A DNA stretch of 56,953 nt, taken from assembly GCA_021201665.1 (NCBI GenBank), contig JAJQEO010000017.1, forward strand, positions 1-56,953. The letters run 5' to 3'. The notes below the pieces were generated by a model, which saw only the letters and a list, made by a program, of their open reading frames with translations, did not search any database and was not told the DNA's origin. Positions 42,391 to 51,176 of the stretch are shown one piece after another. Made by a program: the position numbers and the translations under genes. Position 1 is the first letter of the stretch. Every line of letters begins with the position of its first letter. This DNA is from Lachnospiraceae bacterium (lineage in GTDB: Bacteria > Bacillota > Clostridia > Lachnospirales > Lachnospiraceae).

Positions 42391-43830
42391 TTGACGGTTA
42401 AAGACATTATTACCTTATTCTTTTTGGTATGCACGATGTCTATGCTCGCGGCATGCAGCGCTGAGGGCGCAGATGCATCGGATGATTCTGAGGACAGCGA
42501 TGTTTTGGATACGGACAGCAGTATTCTGGTTGCTTATTTTTCCTGCACCGGCACAACAGAGCAGATTGCCGGGTGGATTGCAGACGAAACAGGTGCTGAT
42601 CTTTACGAAATTGTGCCAGAGGACCCTTATACAGAGGAGGATCTGGCATATTATACCGGTGGGCGTGCTGATCAGGAGCAGGCAGATTCTTCCACCCGTC
42701 CTGCAATCTCCGGCAGTGTGGAGAACATCGGGCAGTACGATGTGATCTTCCTCGGTTACCCCATCTGGCATGGGCAGGCGCCACGGATCATCAGCTCTTT
42801 TTTGGAGAGTTATGATTTGTCTGATGTAACGATCATTCCCTTCTGCACTTCCCACAGCAGCGGCATCGGCTCCAGTGCCGAAAATCTGCATGATTTATGC
42901 TCCGACACGGTTACATGGATGGATGGAATGCGATTCCCAGGGGATGCAATGGAAAGTGATGTAGTTGAATGGGTAGACAGTCTGGAATTAACGGAAAGCG
43001 AGGCGCGTACCGTGGGTGAATTTGACTTTGAAACGAAGACCGTACTGCTGAACAGCGGCTATGAAATGCCCATCATGGGGCTTGGCACATACAGCCTGAC
43101 GGATGAGGAGTGTGCCGTTTCCATTGCGGCGCTGCTGGAAGCGGGCGGCAGACTGATTGATACCGCGTATATGTACGGTAATGAGGCGGCTGTAGGGCAG
43201 GCTATCCGGGATTCGGATGTGCCGCGGGAGGATATTTTTGTGATTACAAAGCTCTACCCCAGCCAGTTCGACCATGCAGCGGAAGCCATTGACGAAGCAT
43301 TGGAAAAAATGGGTTTGGACTACATCGACATGATCCTCCTGCACCATCCGGGAGACGGTGATGTGGAAGCATACCTGGCGTTGGAGCAGGCTGTCGCAGA
43401 CGGCAAGGTGCATTCGATTGGCCTGTCCAACTGGTATGTGGAGGAACTGGAGGAGTTTCTGCCCCAGGTGAACATCACCCCGGCGCTGGTGCAGAATGAG
43501 ATTCATCCCTATTATCAGGAAAATGATGTGATCCCTTATATCCAGTCTCTTGGCATTGTGGTGCAGGGCTGGTATCCGCTCGGTGGGCGTGGACATACGG
43601 CAGAACTGCTGGGGGATGAAACCATCTCCTCTATTGCGGAAAATCATGGCGTTTCTTCCGCTCAGGTGATCCTGCGGTGGAATCTTCAGAAGGGCGTTGT
43701 AGTGATCCCCGGCTCCAGCGATCCGGAACATATCAGGGAGAACCTTGATCTGTTTGACTTTGAACTGACGGATGAGGAAATGGAGCAGATCAAAGCTCTG
43801 GATCGGAACGAAAAACACGACTGGTATTAA
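42391..43830 (+). CDS. Lipoprotein fusing flavodoxin and aldo/keto reductase
   Basis: 479 residues. A lipoprotein signal (LFFLVCTMSMLAAC, lipobox LAAC) places it outside the membrane. A short acidic linker is followed by a flavodoxin domain (about 45-200): VAYFSCTGTTEQIAGWIADE for the FMN phosphate, YPIWHGQAPR and PFCTSHSSGIG. Then comes a complete aldo/keto reductase (about 215-479) with tetrad D257, Y262, K287 and H318. The start is TTG 42391 behind AAAGGAGGT, no ATG fitting. The pairing suggests a flavin-coupled carbonyl reductase working at the cell surface, which is inference. The two domains are more often separate genes. Confidence 0.88.
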   Translation: MTVKDIITLFFLVCTMSMLAACSAEGADASDDSEDSDVLDTDSSILVAYFSCTGTTEQIAGWIADETGADLYEIVPEDPYTEEDLAYYTGGRADQEQADSSTRPAISGSVENIGQYDVIFLGYPIWHGQAPRIISSFLESYDLSDVTIIPFCTSHSSGIGSSAENLHDLCSDTVTWMDGMRFPGDAMESDVVEWVDSLELTESEARTVGEFDFETKTVLLNSGYEMPIMGLGTYSLTDEECAVSIAALLEAGGRLIDTAYMYGNEAAVGQAIRDSDVPREDIFVITKLYPSQFDHAAEAIDEALEKMGLDYIDMILLHHPGDGDVEAYLALEQAVADGKVHSIGLSNWYVEELEEFLPQVNITPALVQNEIHPYYQENDVIPYIQSLGIVVQGWYPLGGRGHTAELLGDETISSIAENHGVSSAQVILRWNLQKGVVVIPGSSDPEHIRENLDLFDFELTDEEMEQIKALDRNEKHDWY

Positions 43831-43972
43831 AAATATGATTCAGACATTAAAAATACAGGAAATTTTTGAAATGAACTTTAAATCATGAGAACAAAACCGG
43901 AAGTGAAAAAGAGGGATATACGAGACGGTATGGAGAGCCGCAGGATTTTACAGAAAACTGAATAAGAAAAGA

Positions 43973-44012
43973 AAACAGTCATTTGCCGGAAGTTGCGGAT
44001 GGCTGTTTTTTT
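43973..44012 (+). terminator. Terminator after the fusion gene
   Basis: AAACAGTCAT pairs with ATGGCTGTTT (one mismatch), followed by TTTTT. The 140 bases between the stop and this hairpin hold nothing I recognise. Confidence 0.7.
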
Positions 44013-44058
44013 ATGCACACGGCCGCGTAAGGAATTATTCCAGCTAAAGCCGGAGGTC

Positions 44059-44126
44059 GGCGCGAAAAACTTGCAGCTAACACTGTTCGCGCCTTGCGCT
44101 GACGAGCAGGGAGAAAACCACCCTGC
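44059..44126. repeat. Paired hairpins in a gene-free stretch
   Basis: GGCGCGAA/TTCGCGCC (44059-44066 and 44086-44093, perfect 8 bp) and GCAGGG/CCCTGC (44106-44111 and 44121-44126). The layout resembles the other structured repeats but I see no shared sequence with them. The remaining gene-free DNA up to 44309 shows no further feature. Confidence 0.5.
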
Positions 44127-44309
44127 CCGATTGTCCAAATACCAGTGAAGCATATGGTATATGGCTATACAGAAAATGAGAAAGATTCCATCCGGAGGAA
44201 AGAAATCGGAGAGAAAAGCTGGATGATTGTCAGAAGAGTTTATTGCCTTGTTTTCGCTTAGCAGCCTGACTCTCTGAAAAAAATCCGACAGATTTTGAAA
44301 ATCTGATGG

Positions 44310-44338
44310 TTGAATTATGCTTTTGTCGTGTGTATAAT
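44310..44338 (+). promoter_or_regulatory. Promoter of the ABC operon
   Basis: TTGAAT (44310-44315), 17 bp, TATAAT (44333-44338), 43 bases before the first ATPase gene. No adjacent regulator gene is present. Confidence 0.7.
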
Positions 44339-44380
44339 GCATCGTACAACAGAATGTTGGAAAAATCAAGGAGGAATTTT

Positions 44381-45295
44381 ATGACAGTAATTTCTGTGGA
44401 TCATCTGACAAAAGACTACGGCCACGGTCGTGGCGTGTTTGATGTATCAATTCAGGTAAATAAGGGCGAATGCTATGGCTTCCTCGGCCCGAATGGCGCC
44501 GGAAAGACAACGAGCATTCGTCATCTGATGGGTTTTTCTAAGCCAGACAGGGGCAGCACCTCAATCGCCGGGATGGACAGCTGGAAGAATAGCGCAACGT
44601 TAAAAAATACGGTAGGATACCTTCCAGGGGAGGTAACGTTGCCAGATGGACTTTCCGGAACCGGGTTCCTGCGCATGATGGGACAGATGCGTCATGTGGA
44701 AAATGACAGTTATCTGAGGATGCTGCTGGAAAAGTTTGATCTGGACCCGAATGTCAGCATCAAACGGATGAGTCTGGGCGTAAAGCGTAAACTCGCGGTT
44801 GTCACGGCCTTTATGCAGGATCCGGATATTCTGATCTTGGACGAACCAACGTCCGGACTTGATCCGGTCATGCAGGAGACCTTTATTGAATTTGTAAAGG
44901 AAGAAAAGGAACGGGGCAAGACGATTTTTCTCTCTTCCCATATTTTCCATGAGGTGGACGCTACCTGCGACCGCATTGCCATCATAAGGGATGGAAAGAT
45001 TGTTTCCGAATTCAAATCGGAGGAACTGAAGCAGAAGCATGACCGTATCTATCGCGTAACATTTGCGGACGAAATATCTTATATGAATTTTGTTCAGAAA
45101 CCGTTCCGGTTCACATCGAAAAACAAAGGGAAACTCCGTGCGAGGGTGCAGATAGAGGCAGATCGGGTCGGTGAGTTGACGACCTGTCTATGCGATTACA
45201 ATATCGCAGATTTCATTGAGATACCGTTTACCCTGGAGGACTATTTCATGGGCTTCTACGATACCGGTCATCATTTTAAGGGGGTGAGCGCATGA
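44381..45295 (+). CDS. ABC transporter ATPase, first of a paralogous pair
   Basis: 304 residues. Walker A GPNGAGKTT, signature MSLGVKRKLAVV (a variant of LSGGQ), Walker B ILILDEPTSGLD and an H-loop in FLSSHIF are all visible, followed by a regulatory C-terminal region of about 90 residues as in CcmA/BcrA-type drug ABC systems. ATG 44381 behind AAGGAGG. Its stop overlaps the start of the next ATPase (ATGA). The two ATPases share the block VSIQVN.GECYGFLGPNGAG, so they arose by duplication. Confidence 0.93.
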   Translation: MTVISVDHLTKDYGHGRGVFDVSIQVNKGECYGFLGPNGAGKTTSIRHLMGFSKPDRGSTSIAGMDSWKNSATLKNTVGYLPGEVTLPDGLSGTGFLRMMGQMRHVENDSYLRMLLEKFDLDPNVSIKRMSLGVKRKLAVVTAFMQDPDILILDEPTSGLDPVMQETFIEFVKEEKERGKTIFLSSHIFHEVDATCDRIAIIRDGKIVSEFKSEELKQKHDRIYRVTFADEISYMNFVQKPFRFTSKNKGKLRARVQIEADRVGELTTCLCDYNIADFIEIPFTLEDYFMGFYDTGHHFKGVSA

Positions 45296-46200
45296 GTGAA
45301 TCGATTCTTTCTATAAAAAATCTGACCAAAGACTTTGGACTGGAACGAGGTCTGTTTGGAGTATCAATCCAGGTAAATCAAGGTGAATGTTACGGTTTCC
45401 TGGGTCCGAACGGCGCCGGAAAGACGACCGCGATCAGACATATGATGGGCTTTTTGAAGCCGGATTCCGGCGAAGTGCTGGTGAATGGGCTGAATCCCTG
45501 GAAGCAGGCACCAGAGGTCATGCGGGATGTCAGTTATATTCCCGGCGAGATCGCGTTCCCGGATCTGGCGACTGGCACGGACTTTTTTAAGGTGCAGGCG
45601 CAGTTCCTGGGCGTGAAGGATTTTACCTATATGAATCATCTGATTGACCTTCTGGGTCTGGATCCGTCCGCCAATCTGAAACGTATGAGTAAAGGAATGA
45701 AGCAGAAGACGGCGATCGTTGCCGCACTCATGGGAGATAAGAAAGTATTAATCATGGACGAGCCGACAACTGGCCTGGATCCGCTGATGCGCGAGACTTT
45801 TCTGGAGCTGATCCGCGAGGAAAAGAAAAAGGGCAGGACCATCTTCATGTCCAGTCATATTTTTGAGGAGATTGAGGATGTCTGCGACCGGGTCGCCATT
45901 ATTGGAAATGGTAAAATAAAGGATGTGCTGAGCCTTTATAAGCTGCGTCATGACACGCCGAGAATGTTCCTGATCACGTTTGCTAATGAAGCAGCTGCAC
46001 AGGAATACGTGAACAGAGTCCCGGAGGCGGACCTGGATGAACAGGTAAAGAATGTGGTATCCTTTGCCGCTCCTGCTGCAGAGACCGACCGCGCGATTAA
46101 AGCGACGAAAGGCCTGCCAGTGGTTTCGGTTGATGAGACGCATGAGGATCTTGAGGAGTACTTTATGAATATTTATCGGAAGGAGATCAGACAATCATGA
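45292..46200 (+). CDS. ABC transporter ATPase, second of a paralogous pair
   Basis: 302 residues. Walker A GPNGAGKTT, signature MSKGMKQKTAIV, Walker B VLIMDEPTTGLDP and H-loop MSSHIFEE. It differs from the first ATPase in the signature (MSKGM against MSLGV), so the pair could form a heterodimer with unequal sites. It overlaps its neighbours by four bases on both sides, giving tight translational coupling in a three-gene operon. Confidence 0.93.
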   Translation: MSESILSIKNLTKDFGLERGLFGVSIQVNQGECYGFLGPNGAGKTTAIRHMMGFLKPDSGEVLVNGLNPWKQAPEVMRDVSYIPGEIAFPDLATGTDFFKVQAQFLGVKDFTYMNHLIDLLGLDPSANLKRMSKGMKQKTAIVAALMGDKKVLIMDEPTTGLDPLMRETFLELIREEKKKGRTIFMSSHIFEEIEDVCDRVAIIGNGKIKDVLSLYKLRHDTPRMFLITFANEAAAQEYVNRVPEADLDEQVKNVVSFAAPAAETDRAIKATKGLPVVSVDETHEDLEEYFMNIYRKEIRQS

Positions 46201-47378
46201 AAGTTACAAAAATATTTTCCTGGCCGCTGATGAAGCAGAGCCTGAATGCGAATAAAGTCCTGTTTATCGCCTGCACGCTTGTTTTGTGCCTGATGACAGT
46301 GGTTACAACCTACGCGAATAATCTGCTGGGTGAGACGGAAACGGTAGATTATACGGATGCGCAGACCGATTTCTACAGCCATTTGTATGTGCTGGCTTCT
46401 TACAATGAAATGGCAGGAACAGAACTGAGCTACGAAGATTTTGCGGAAGCGGAAGATCAGACCATGTATGAGACAGCCTTTGAGATGGCTTCTGCGCAGT
46501 CCGACGACCTTGATCTTTCCTGTGAGAACTTCGAAGCAGCGGCAAATACTCTGGCTGAATCAGAAGCCGGTCTGGATGCCTATATTTCCGAGTTTGAGTA
46601 CGTCTATGCACTCGGCTCTGTGAAGGGCTGCTTTTCCGGGGACGATCTGGATATCGAATCCATGATGACCATGATGCTGGAGATGATGGGCATTCCATCC
46701 GATATGCTGGAGACCATGAGTGAAATGGACACGACAGCCATGATGAATCAGATGTATTTTACGATCATGAGCCTGCTGCCGTTGATCCTGTTTCTTGTAT
46801 TTGCCGGAAATGCGCTGGTGGTCGATCAGGTGGATAAAGGCTCCATGGCTTATATCCTCTCTACACCTACGAAGCGCAGCGCGGTGGTGATCACACAGGC
46901 GATTTATTTGATCATAATGCCATTTCTCATGGTCGGATGCGCGTTCCTTGTAAAGCTGGCGGCGACACAGGCATTTGCCGGGGAAGTGGATACCGCGAGA
47001 TTTGCCGCACTTTATGGAGGATTGTATCTGCTGGCGGAGGCAATGGCGGCGATCTGCTATCTGGCAAGCTGCCTGTTTAACCTCAGCAAGTATGCGCTGG
47101 CATTGGGCGGAGGCCTGAATGTCTGGTTTTTCCTCTGCTCGCTGCTCGGTATGTTTGGTTCGGAGAGTATGGTCAGCATGGGCATCGGCGTGGAAATGCT
47201 CGGAAACTTTAATAAGATTACCATTGTCGGTCTGTTTGATATCGAGGCGCTGGGAACTGTTGGCTCCGGCAGCGTAGATTATGCTTTTGTACCGAAGCTG
47301 GTCGCTTTGGCTGTGATCGCTTTTGTCTGCTATGTAGTGGGAATGATACGGTTCCAGAAAAAGGATCTGCCGCTGTAA
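46197..47378 (+). CDS. ABC-2-type transporter permease
   Basis: 393 residues. The first membrane helix (VLFIACTLVLCLMTVVTTYA) is followed by a long, acidic, Met-rich extracellular loop (about residues 45-185: ESMMTMMLEMMG, EMDTTAMMNQM), then five helices in the ABC-2 arrangement, with VDQVDKGSMAYILSTPTKRS before the third. It forms the membrane part for the two upstream ATPases. The substrate is unknown. Similar systems export peptides or antibiotics. Confidence 0.88.
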   Translation: MKVTKIFSWPLMKQSLNANKVLFIACTLVLCLMTVVTTYANNLLGETETVDYTDAQTDFYSHLYVLASYNEMAGTELSYEDFAEAEDQTMYETAFEMASAQSDDLDLSCENFEAAANTLAESEAGLDAYISEFEYVYALGSVKGCFSGDDLDIESMMTMMLEMMGIPSDMLETMSEMDTTAMMNQMYFTIMSLLPLILFLVFAGNALVVDQVDKGSMAYILSTPTKRSAVVITQAIYLIIMPFLMVGCAFLVKLAATQAFAGEVDTARFAALYGGLYLLAEAMAAICYLASCLFNLSKYALALGGGLNVWFFLCSLLGMFGSESMVSMGIGVEMLGNFNKITIVGLFDIEALGTVGSGSVDYAFVPKLVALAVIAFVCYVVGMIRFQKKDLPL

Positions 47379-47447
47379 TGTTAATGTACAGATGGTTTTG
47401 CCGCAGATAAAACCAGACGAAGCAAAACGGCTGAATGGATAATTTGA

Positions 47448-47585
47448 TTGACTATTTTGTAAATCTGTACTAAACTTTCCAATGACAAAGACGTCGTAGA
47501 TACCTGCCTGGTATCATGCGGCGTTTTTTGCATGATGGGGGTATTTTTCATCAGACAGGACCAGATTGTATATGCATATGGGTTT
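47448..47585 (+). repeat. Dispersed repeat R2, copy B (terminator element)
   Basis: Matches 11518-11655 from TTGACTATTTTG to TATATGCATATGGGT. Here it ends the ABC operon and is followed 36 bases later by ketopantoate reductase. The hairpin tip is ATACC-TGCC-TGGTAT. Confidence 0.85.
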
Positions 47586-47620
47586 TGATGATGTTTGTCA
47601 ATCGGAAAGGAGAGTTCAAG

Positions 47621-48556
47621 ATGAAGATTGTGGTAATTGGCGCGGGAGCGATGGGCTGTCTTTATGGAGCCTTCTTAAGCGAAAAGAATGAGGTTGTCAT
47701 GTTGGATTCCTGGCAGCCCCAGGTGGATGTGATCAGCAAAAACGGGATTACGATTGAGGAGAAAGGACAGGAAAAGCAGTATCCGAACGCGAAAGCATGT
47801 CTTTCCGGGGAATATAGGGCGCCCGCGGACCTCGTCATTCTTTTTGTCAAATCCATTTATACAGAAGATGCCCTTGCTCTGAACAGCGGCCTGTTTGGGG
47901 AAAACACGCTTGTAATGACGCTTCAGAATGGAGCCGGGAATGACCGGAAGATTGCAAAATATGTCCGGCCGGAAAATATCATCATTGGAACGACAAAACA
48001 CAACTGTGTGAATCTCGGATCCGGCAAAAGCCGGCATACGGCTTCAGGTGCGACTACGATCGGAAGCAATCATAACGCGGTCGGGAATCTGGAGCGGGTA
48101 GCAGGTACGCTTCGCGAAGCCGGGTTTGAGGTAGAGGTTTCAGAGGATATCCAGCGCATCTTATGGAGCAAGCTGTTTGTGAACCTGTCCATTAATACGT
48201 TCACCGCGATCACGAGGACAAAGATCGGGTTTATGGTGGAGGATAAGCATGCCTGGGATTTTGCAAGGCGTCTGGTCTACGAGGCGGTGGAAGTGGCAGA
48301 GGCAGACGGTACCTATTTTGACCGGCGTGAAGCGCTGGAGAGCGTCCGGAAAGTTTGTATTGACGCTGCGGACGGCTATTCCTCCATGTATCAGGACGTC
48401 ATGCGCGGAAATAAGACGGAAATTGACGCGATCAATGGGGCGATCGTGGAGCAGGCGAAGCTTTATGGTGTTGCTGTACCATACAATTCCCTGATCGTGG
48501 ATCTGATGCATGCCATAGAGAGCGCGTACAAATACAACCAGCAGGAGAGAACATGA
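47621..48556 (+). CDS. Ketopantoate reductase (2-dehydropantoate 2-reductase) family protein
   Basis: 311 residues. The N-terminal Rossmann motif VIGAGAMGCLYGAFLS binds NADPH. LVMTLQNGAGN and the catalytic lysine in ILWSKLFVNLSINTFTAITR follow, and MYQDVMRGNKTEIDAINGAI marks the C-terminal helical domain. The enzyme makes pantoate for coenzyme A. Paralogues with other 2-oxo acids exist, so I give no symbol. ATG 47621 behind AAAGGAGAG. The next gene overlaps its stop by four bases. Confidence 0.92.
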   Translation: MKIVVIGAGAMGCLYGAFLSEKNEVVMLDSWQPQVDVISKNGITIEEKGQEKQYPNAKACLSGEYRAPADLVILFVKSIYTEDALALNSGLFGENTLVMTLQNGAGNDRKIAKYVRPENIIIGTTKHNCVNLGSGKSRHTASGATTIGSNHNAVGNLERVAGTLREAGFEVEVSEDIQRILWSKLFVNLSINTFTAITRTKIGFMVEDKHAWDFARRLVYEAVEVAEADGTYFDRREALESVRKVCIDAADGYSSMYQDVMRGNKTEIDAINGAIVEQAKLYGVAVPYNSLIVDLMHAIESAYKYNQQERT

Positions 48557-48734
48557 TGGCAAAGCCGAAGATAGCGGTTGTTCCCTTGTGGGATGACGAA
48601 AAGGAAAGTATCTGGATGGTTCCCGGATATATGGATGGAATCAGGGATGCCGGGGGCATCCGGAATTTGACTATCACGTGAATCCGGCAAGCAGAAAGAT
48701 TTTTGAAACATTTGTTAATGCCACAGCGATGTGA
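48553..48734 (+). pseudogene. Gamma-glutamyl hydrolase-like (peptidase C26) gene with an internal deletion
   Basis: The N-terminal part reads KPKIAVVPLWDDEKESIWMV, then PGYMDGIRDAGGI and stops out of frame. The next bases in another frame read HPEFDYHVNPASRKIFETFV, the catalytic His-Glu motif (HPE) and C-terminal end of the same family. About 180 residues in between, with the nucleophile cysteine, are gone. The original gene overlapped the ketopantoate reductase stop by four bases, so the two were one operon. Confidence 0.85.
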
Positions 48735-48847
48735 TTTTCGTGTACAGTTTCCGATTTCTGTATTATAATCTCCTATGTACATGTGTCAGGAAACATAAAT
48801 CTGATAAACAGCTTAATTCACATAGGTATCAAGGGAGAAAATCGGAC

Positions 48848-49057
48848 ATGAAAAGCGTTTTAGTCAAGGATACGACAAAAGAGGAGAGGGAAGCGATCAT
48901 CCGGCAGTCCCTTGACTGTGACGGCGGATGCGAGAATTGTTCCAGCTGCTGGCTGGGAGGCGGAAACCCGCTTGAAATGTACCAGCGGTACATTGACGGA
49001 GAGATGGAAATATGGGAGATCAATGCGGAGTATAATGCAAGATACCTAAGGGGATAA
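48848..49057 (+). CDS. Small cysteine-rich conserved protein
   Basis: 69 residues: MKSVLVKDTTKEEREAIIRQ, then CDGGCENCSSCWLGGG with four cysteines in a C-x3-C-x2-C-x2-C pattern, then MYQRYIDGEMEIWEINAEYN. The spacing suggests a metal or Fe-S site. Small proteins of this type are found beside aminotransferases in Lachnospiraceae, and here one follows 28 bases later. Shine-Dalgarno AGGGAGAAAATC. Function unknown. Confidence 0.65.
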   Translation: MKSVLVKDTTKEEREAIIRQSLDCDGGCENCSSCWLGGGNPLEMYQRYIDGEMEIWEINAEYNARYLRG

Positions 49058-49084
49058 AACAGAAAGATGAGGGACGATGATATC

Positions 49085-50170
49085 ATGAAACCACTGAGCC
49101 AGAAAACGGACGGTTTTACGGATTCTGTAATCCGCAGAATGACCAGGATATCCAATCAATACCATGCGGTGAACCTGTCACAGGGATTTCCGGATTTTGA
49201 CCCGCCAAAGGAGATTACGGACCGGTTAAAGGAAATTGCGCCATACGGCCCGCACCAGTATGCCCTGACCTGGGGAGCACAGAACTTCAGGGAGGCGCTT
49301 GCCCGAAAGCAGGAGCATTTTTCCGGAATGCAGGTTGACCCGGATCAGGAGATTGTCGTCACCTGCGGCAGTACGGAAGCCATGATGGCCTCCATGCTGA
49401 CCGTCTGCAATCCGGGAGATAAGGTGGTCGTCTTTTCGCCTTTTTACGAAAATTATGGGGCGGATGCGATCCTGTCCGGGGCTGAGCCCATCTATGTACC
49501 GCTGAATCCGCCGGATTTTGATTTCGATCCCGATGTGCTGGAGGCGGCAATGCGGCAGGATGGCGTGAAAGCACTGATCCTCTGCAACCCGTCCAATCCT
49601 TCCGGAAAAGTATTTACCAGAGAAGAACTGCAGATCATCGCGGAGCTGGCCATCCGGTATGATATCTATGTGATAACGGATGAAGTCTATGAGCATATTT
49701 TGTACAAGCCAAATACACATACCTATATGGCGACCTTGCCCGGCATGAAAGAGCGAACGATCATCTGCAATTCTCTTTCGAAGACCTATTCTATCACCGG
49801 ATGGCGACTGGGGTACGTTATCGCTCCGCCGGAAATTACAGAGCGTATAAAAAAAGTACATGATTTCCTGACCGTAGGCGCCGCAGCACCGCTGATGGAA
49901 GCGGTCCTGCCGGGTCTGAAATTTGGGGATGACTATTACCGGGAACTGCAGGCGCACTATACGCATTTGAAAGAATTGTTTGTAAATGGCCTGCGGGATA
50001 TCGGATTTTCTTTTGTAAAGCCTCAGGGCGCTTATTATGTCATGGTGGATATCAGTGAGTTCGGTTATGAGGATGATCAGGAGTTCTGTATAGACCTGGC
50101 AAGGAAAGTCGGCGTAGGAGCGGTTCCCTTTTATTTTATTGAATTTTCATATTTGTCTGTTTGTATTTGA
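49085..50170 (+). CDS. Class I/II aminotransferase, 3'-truncated
   Basis: 361 residues of a PLP aminotransferase of the aspartate/kynurenine branch: VNLSQGFPDFDPPKEIT, ILCNPSNPSGKVFTREEL, ITDEVYEHILY and the lysine loop NSLSKTYSITGWRLGYV. After GVGAVP, where relatives continue GSSF and an arginine that binds the carboxylate, the frame runs into AT-rich DNA and ends FYFIEFSYLSVCI. About 30 residues including that arginine are lost, so substrate binding is likely impaired. ATG 49085 chosen by alignment; ATG 49067 is an alternative. Confidence 0.82.
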   Translation: MKPLSQKTDGFTDSVIRRMTRISNQYHAVNLSQGFPDFDPPKEITDRLKEIAPYGPHQYALTWGAQNFREALARKQEHFSGMQVDPDQEIVVTCGSTEAMMASMLTVCNPGDKVVVFSPFYENYGADAILSGAEPIYVPLNPPDFDFDPDVLEAAMRQDGVKALILCNPSNPSGKVFTREELQIIAELAIRYDIYVITDEVYEHILYKPNTHTYMATLPGMKERTIICNSLSKTYSITGWRLGYVIAPPEITERIKKVHDFLTVGAAAPLMEAVLPGLKFGDDYYRELQAHYTHLKELFVNGLRDIGFSFVKPQGAYYVMVDISEFGYEDDQEFCIDLARKVGVGAVPFYFIEFSYLSVCI

Positions 50171-50267
50171 GTTAGTTTAGTAGTAATATAAGGGATAAGC
50201 AGACATCTGCTGAACGGTGTGGAAATGAATACAGCTGGAGTGATCGGAAGAAAGAAGGCGCATCACA

Positions 50268-50399
50268 ATGGACATAAAGAAATTCAAAAAAGAACACAGT
50301 ACGTTTATTGCAGTAGGTACGACGCTCATTATTGTGGGTTTGGCCGCTCTTGTGTGGAAATGCATGAAGAAATGTTTTTGCACAGATGAGAAAAGCTGA
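50268..50399 (+). CDS. Short single-pass membrane protein
   Basis: 43 residues: a basic start (MDIKKFKKEHSTF), one hydrophobic helix (VGTTLIIVGLAALVW) and a Cys/Lys tail (KCMKKCFCTDEKS). The Shine-Dalgarno is weak (AGAAGG). A stem-loop (AGACA..ACCCA/TGGGTTTGTCT) follows at 50417-50473. No family recognised. Its composition favours a real small protein over chance, but only mildly. Confidence 0.4.
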   Translation: MDIKKFKKEHSTFIAVGTTLIIVGLAALVWKCMKKCFCTDEKS

Positions 50400-50525
50400 T
50401 AAAACGATATAACTACAAGCAGACACCACCCACCGAAGGAAAATCACTCTCTTTGATGGGTTTGTCTTTTATATGTAGCGAATGGGAAGCTGTGTGCTTG
50501 CGTTAATGAAGAAAGGAGCCAGGAA

Positions 50526-50972
50526 ATGAAAACATTAATTGCGTATTATTCAAGAGCCGGGGCAACAAAGAAAGCTGCAGAGACACTCCGGAAAATCACA
50601 GATGGTACTCTGTTTGAAATCCGGGGTGAAAAGAATTACGGAAACTATTTTACAGCACTCGGAATTGCAAGGAAAGAATTTTCCCAAAATGAACTTCCGA
50701 AAGTATTGGATCAGGTAAAAGATTTTGACTCTTATGACCGTATCCTGATTGGCTTTCCGATCTGGTACAGTAAATGTCCTCAGCTGATTCTGTCCTTTAT
50801 CTCGCAGTATGATTTCAATGGGAAAGAGGTCTATCCTTTCTGTACCAGCGGAATGAGCGGCCCCGAAACCGCGGCAGAACAACTGACGAAAGCCTGTGTT
50901 GGAGCGAACGTCCATTCAGGGCTGCGCCTGAATAAGGTTAATGAGGAAACAGTCAAAACATGGCTCGCATGA
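50526..50972 (+). CDS. Flavodoxin
   Basis: 148 residues. KTLIAYYSRAGATKKAAETL holds the FMN phosphate loop, FPIWYSKCPQLILSFISQYD the isoalloxazine-binding segment, and FCTSGMSGPETAAEQL the second flavin loop. It carries electrons in the cytoplasm. ATG 50526 behind AAAGGAGCC. It stands before a short unassigned frame, a structured repeat and a sir2 stub, so its operon context is lost. Confidence 0.92.
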   Translation: MKTLIAYYSRAGATKKAAETLRKITDGTLFEIRGEKNYGNYFTALGIARKEFSQNELPKVLDQVKDFDSYDRILIGFPIWYSKCPQLILSFISQYDFNGKEVYPFCTSGMSGPETAAEQLTKACVGANVHSGLRLNKVNEETVKTWLA

Positions 50973-50978
50973 GGAAAA

Positions 50979-51053
50979 ATGAAGAGCGAATACATTCAGT
51001 TAAAGGAATATATGGATCAGAGTAAGAAAACCGGAGCCGTTTTAAACGAATGA
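50979..51053 (+). other. 24-codon unassigned frame
   Basis: ATG seven bases after the flavodoxin stop: MKSEYIQLKEYMDQSKKTGA. It is cut by the structured repeat E4 a few bases later. Probably the 5' stub of the next gene of the flavodoxin operon. No family recognised. Confidence 0.3.
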
Positions 51054-51067
51054 CAGGATGTGACGCG

Positions 51068-51144
51068 GAGAGCCTCGCGTTTAAAATTGCGCTTACGCGC
51101 AATGGCTCGGCCTACGTCGTGCATCTGCTTTGCAGATACACGAC
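51068..51144 (+). repeat. Structured dispersed repeat, copy E4
   Basis: Hairpin A: bulge TTTAAAA, inner stem TTGCGC-TTAC-GCGCAA. Hairpin B: GTCGTG-C-ATCTGC-TTT-GCAGAT-A-CACGAC (51116-51144). Its reverse complement shares GACGTAGGCCG, GCGCAATTTTAA-type and GGCTCTCC blocks with E2. Hairpin B has an entirely different stem from E1 and E3. Confidence 0.78.
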
Positions 51145-51176
51145 AAGATATGAGAATTTTCAAAGGAGGCAGGGGC

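Noticed and set aside
42988..43818. A 276-codon minus-strand frame opposite the flavodoxin/aldo-keto reductase gene.
   Set aside because: Shadow of the reductase domain; no motif and no Shine-Dalgarno.
43878..44369. A 163-codon minus-strand frame in the gene-free stretch before the ABC operon.
   Set aside because: Low-complexity translation across two hairpins and a terminator, with no family resemblance; it would also cover the ABC promoter.
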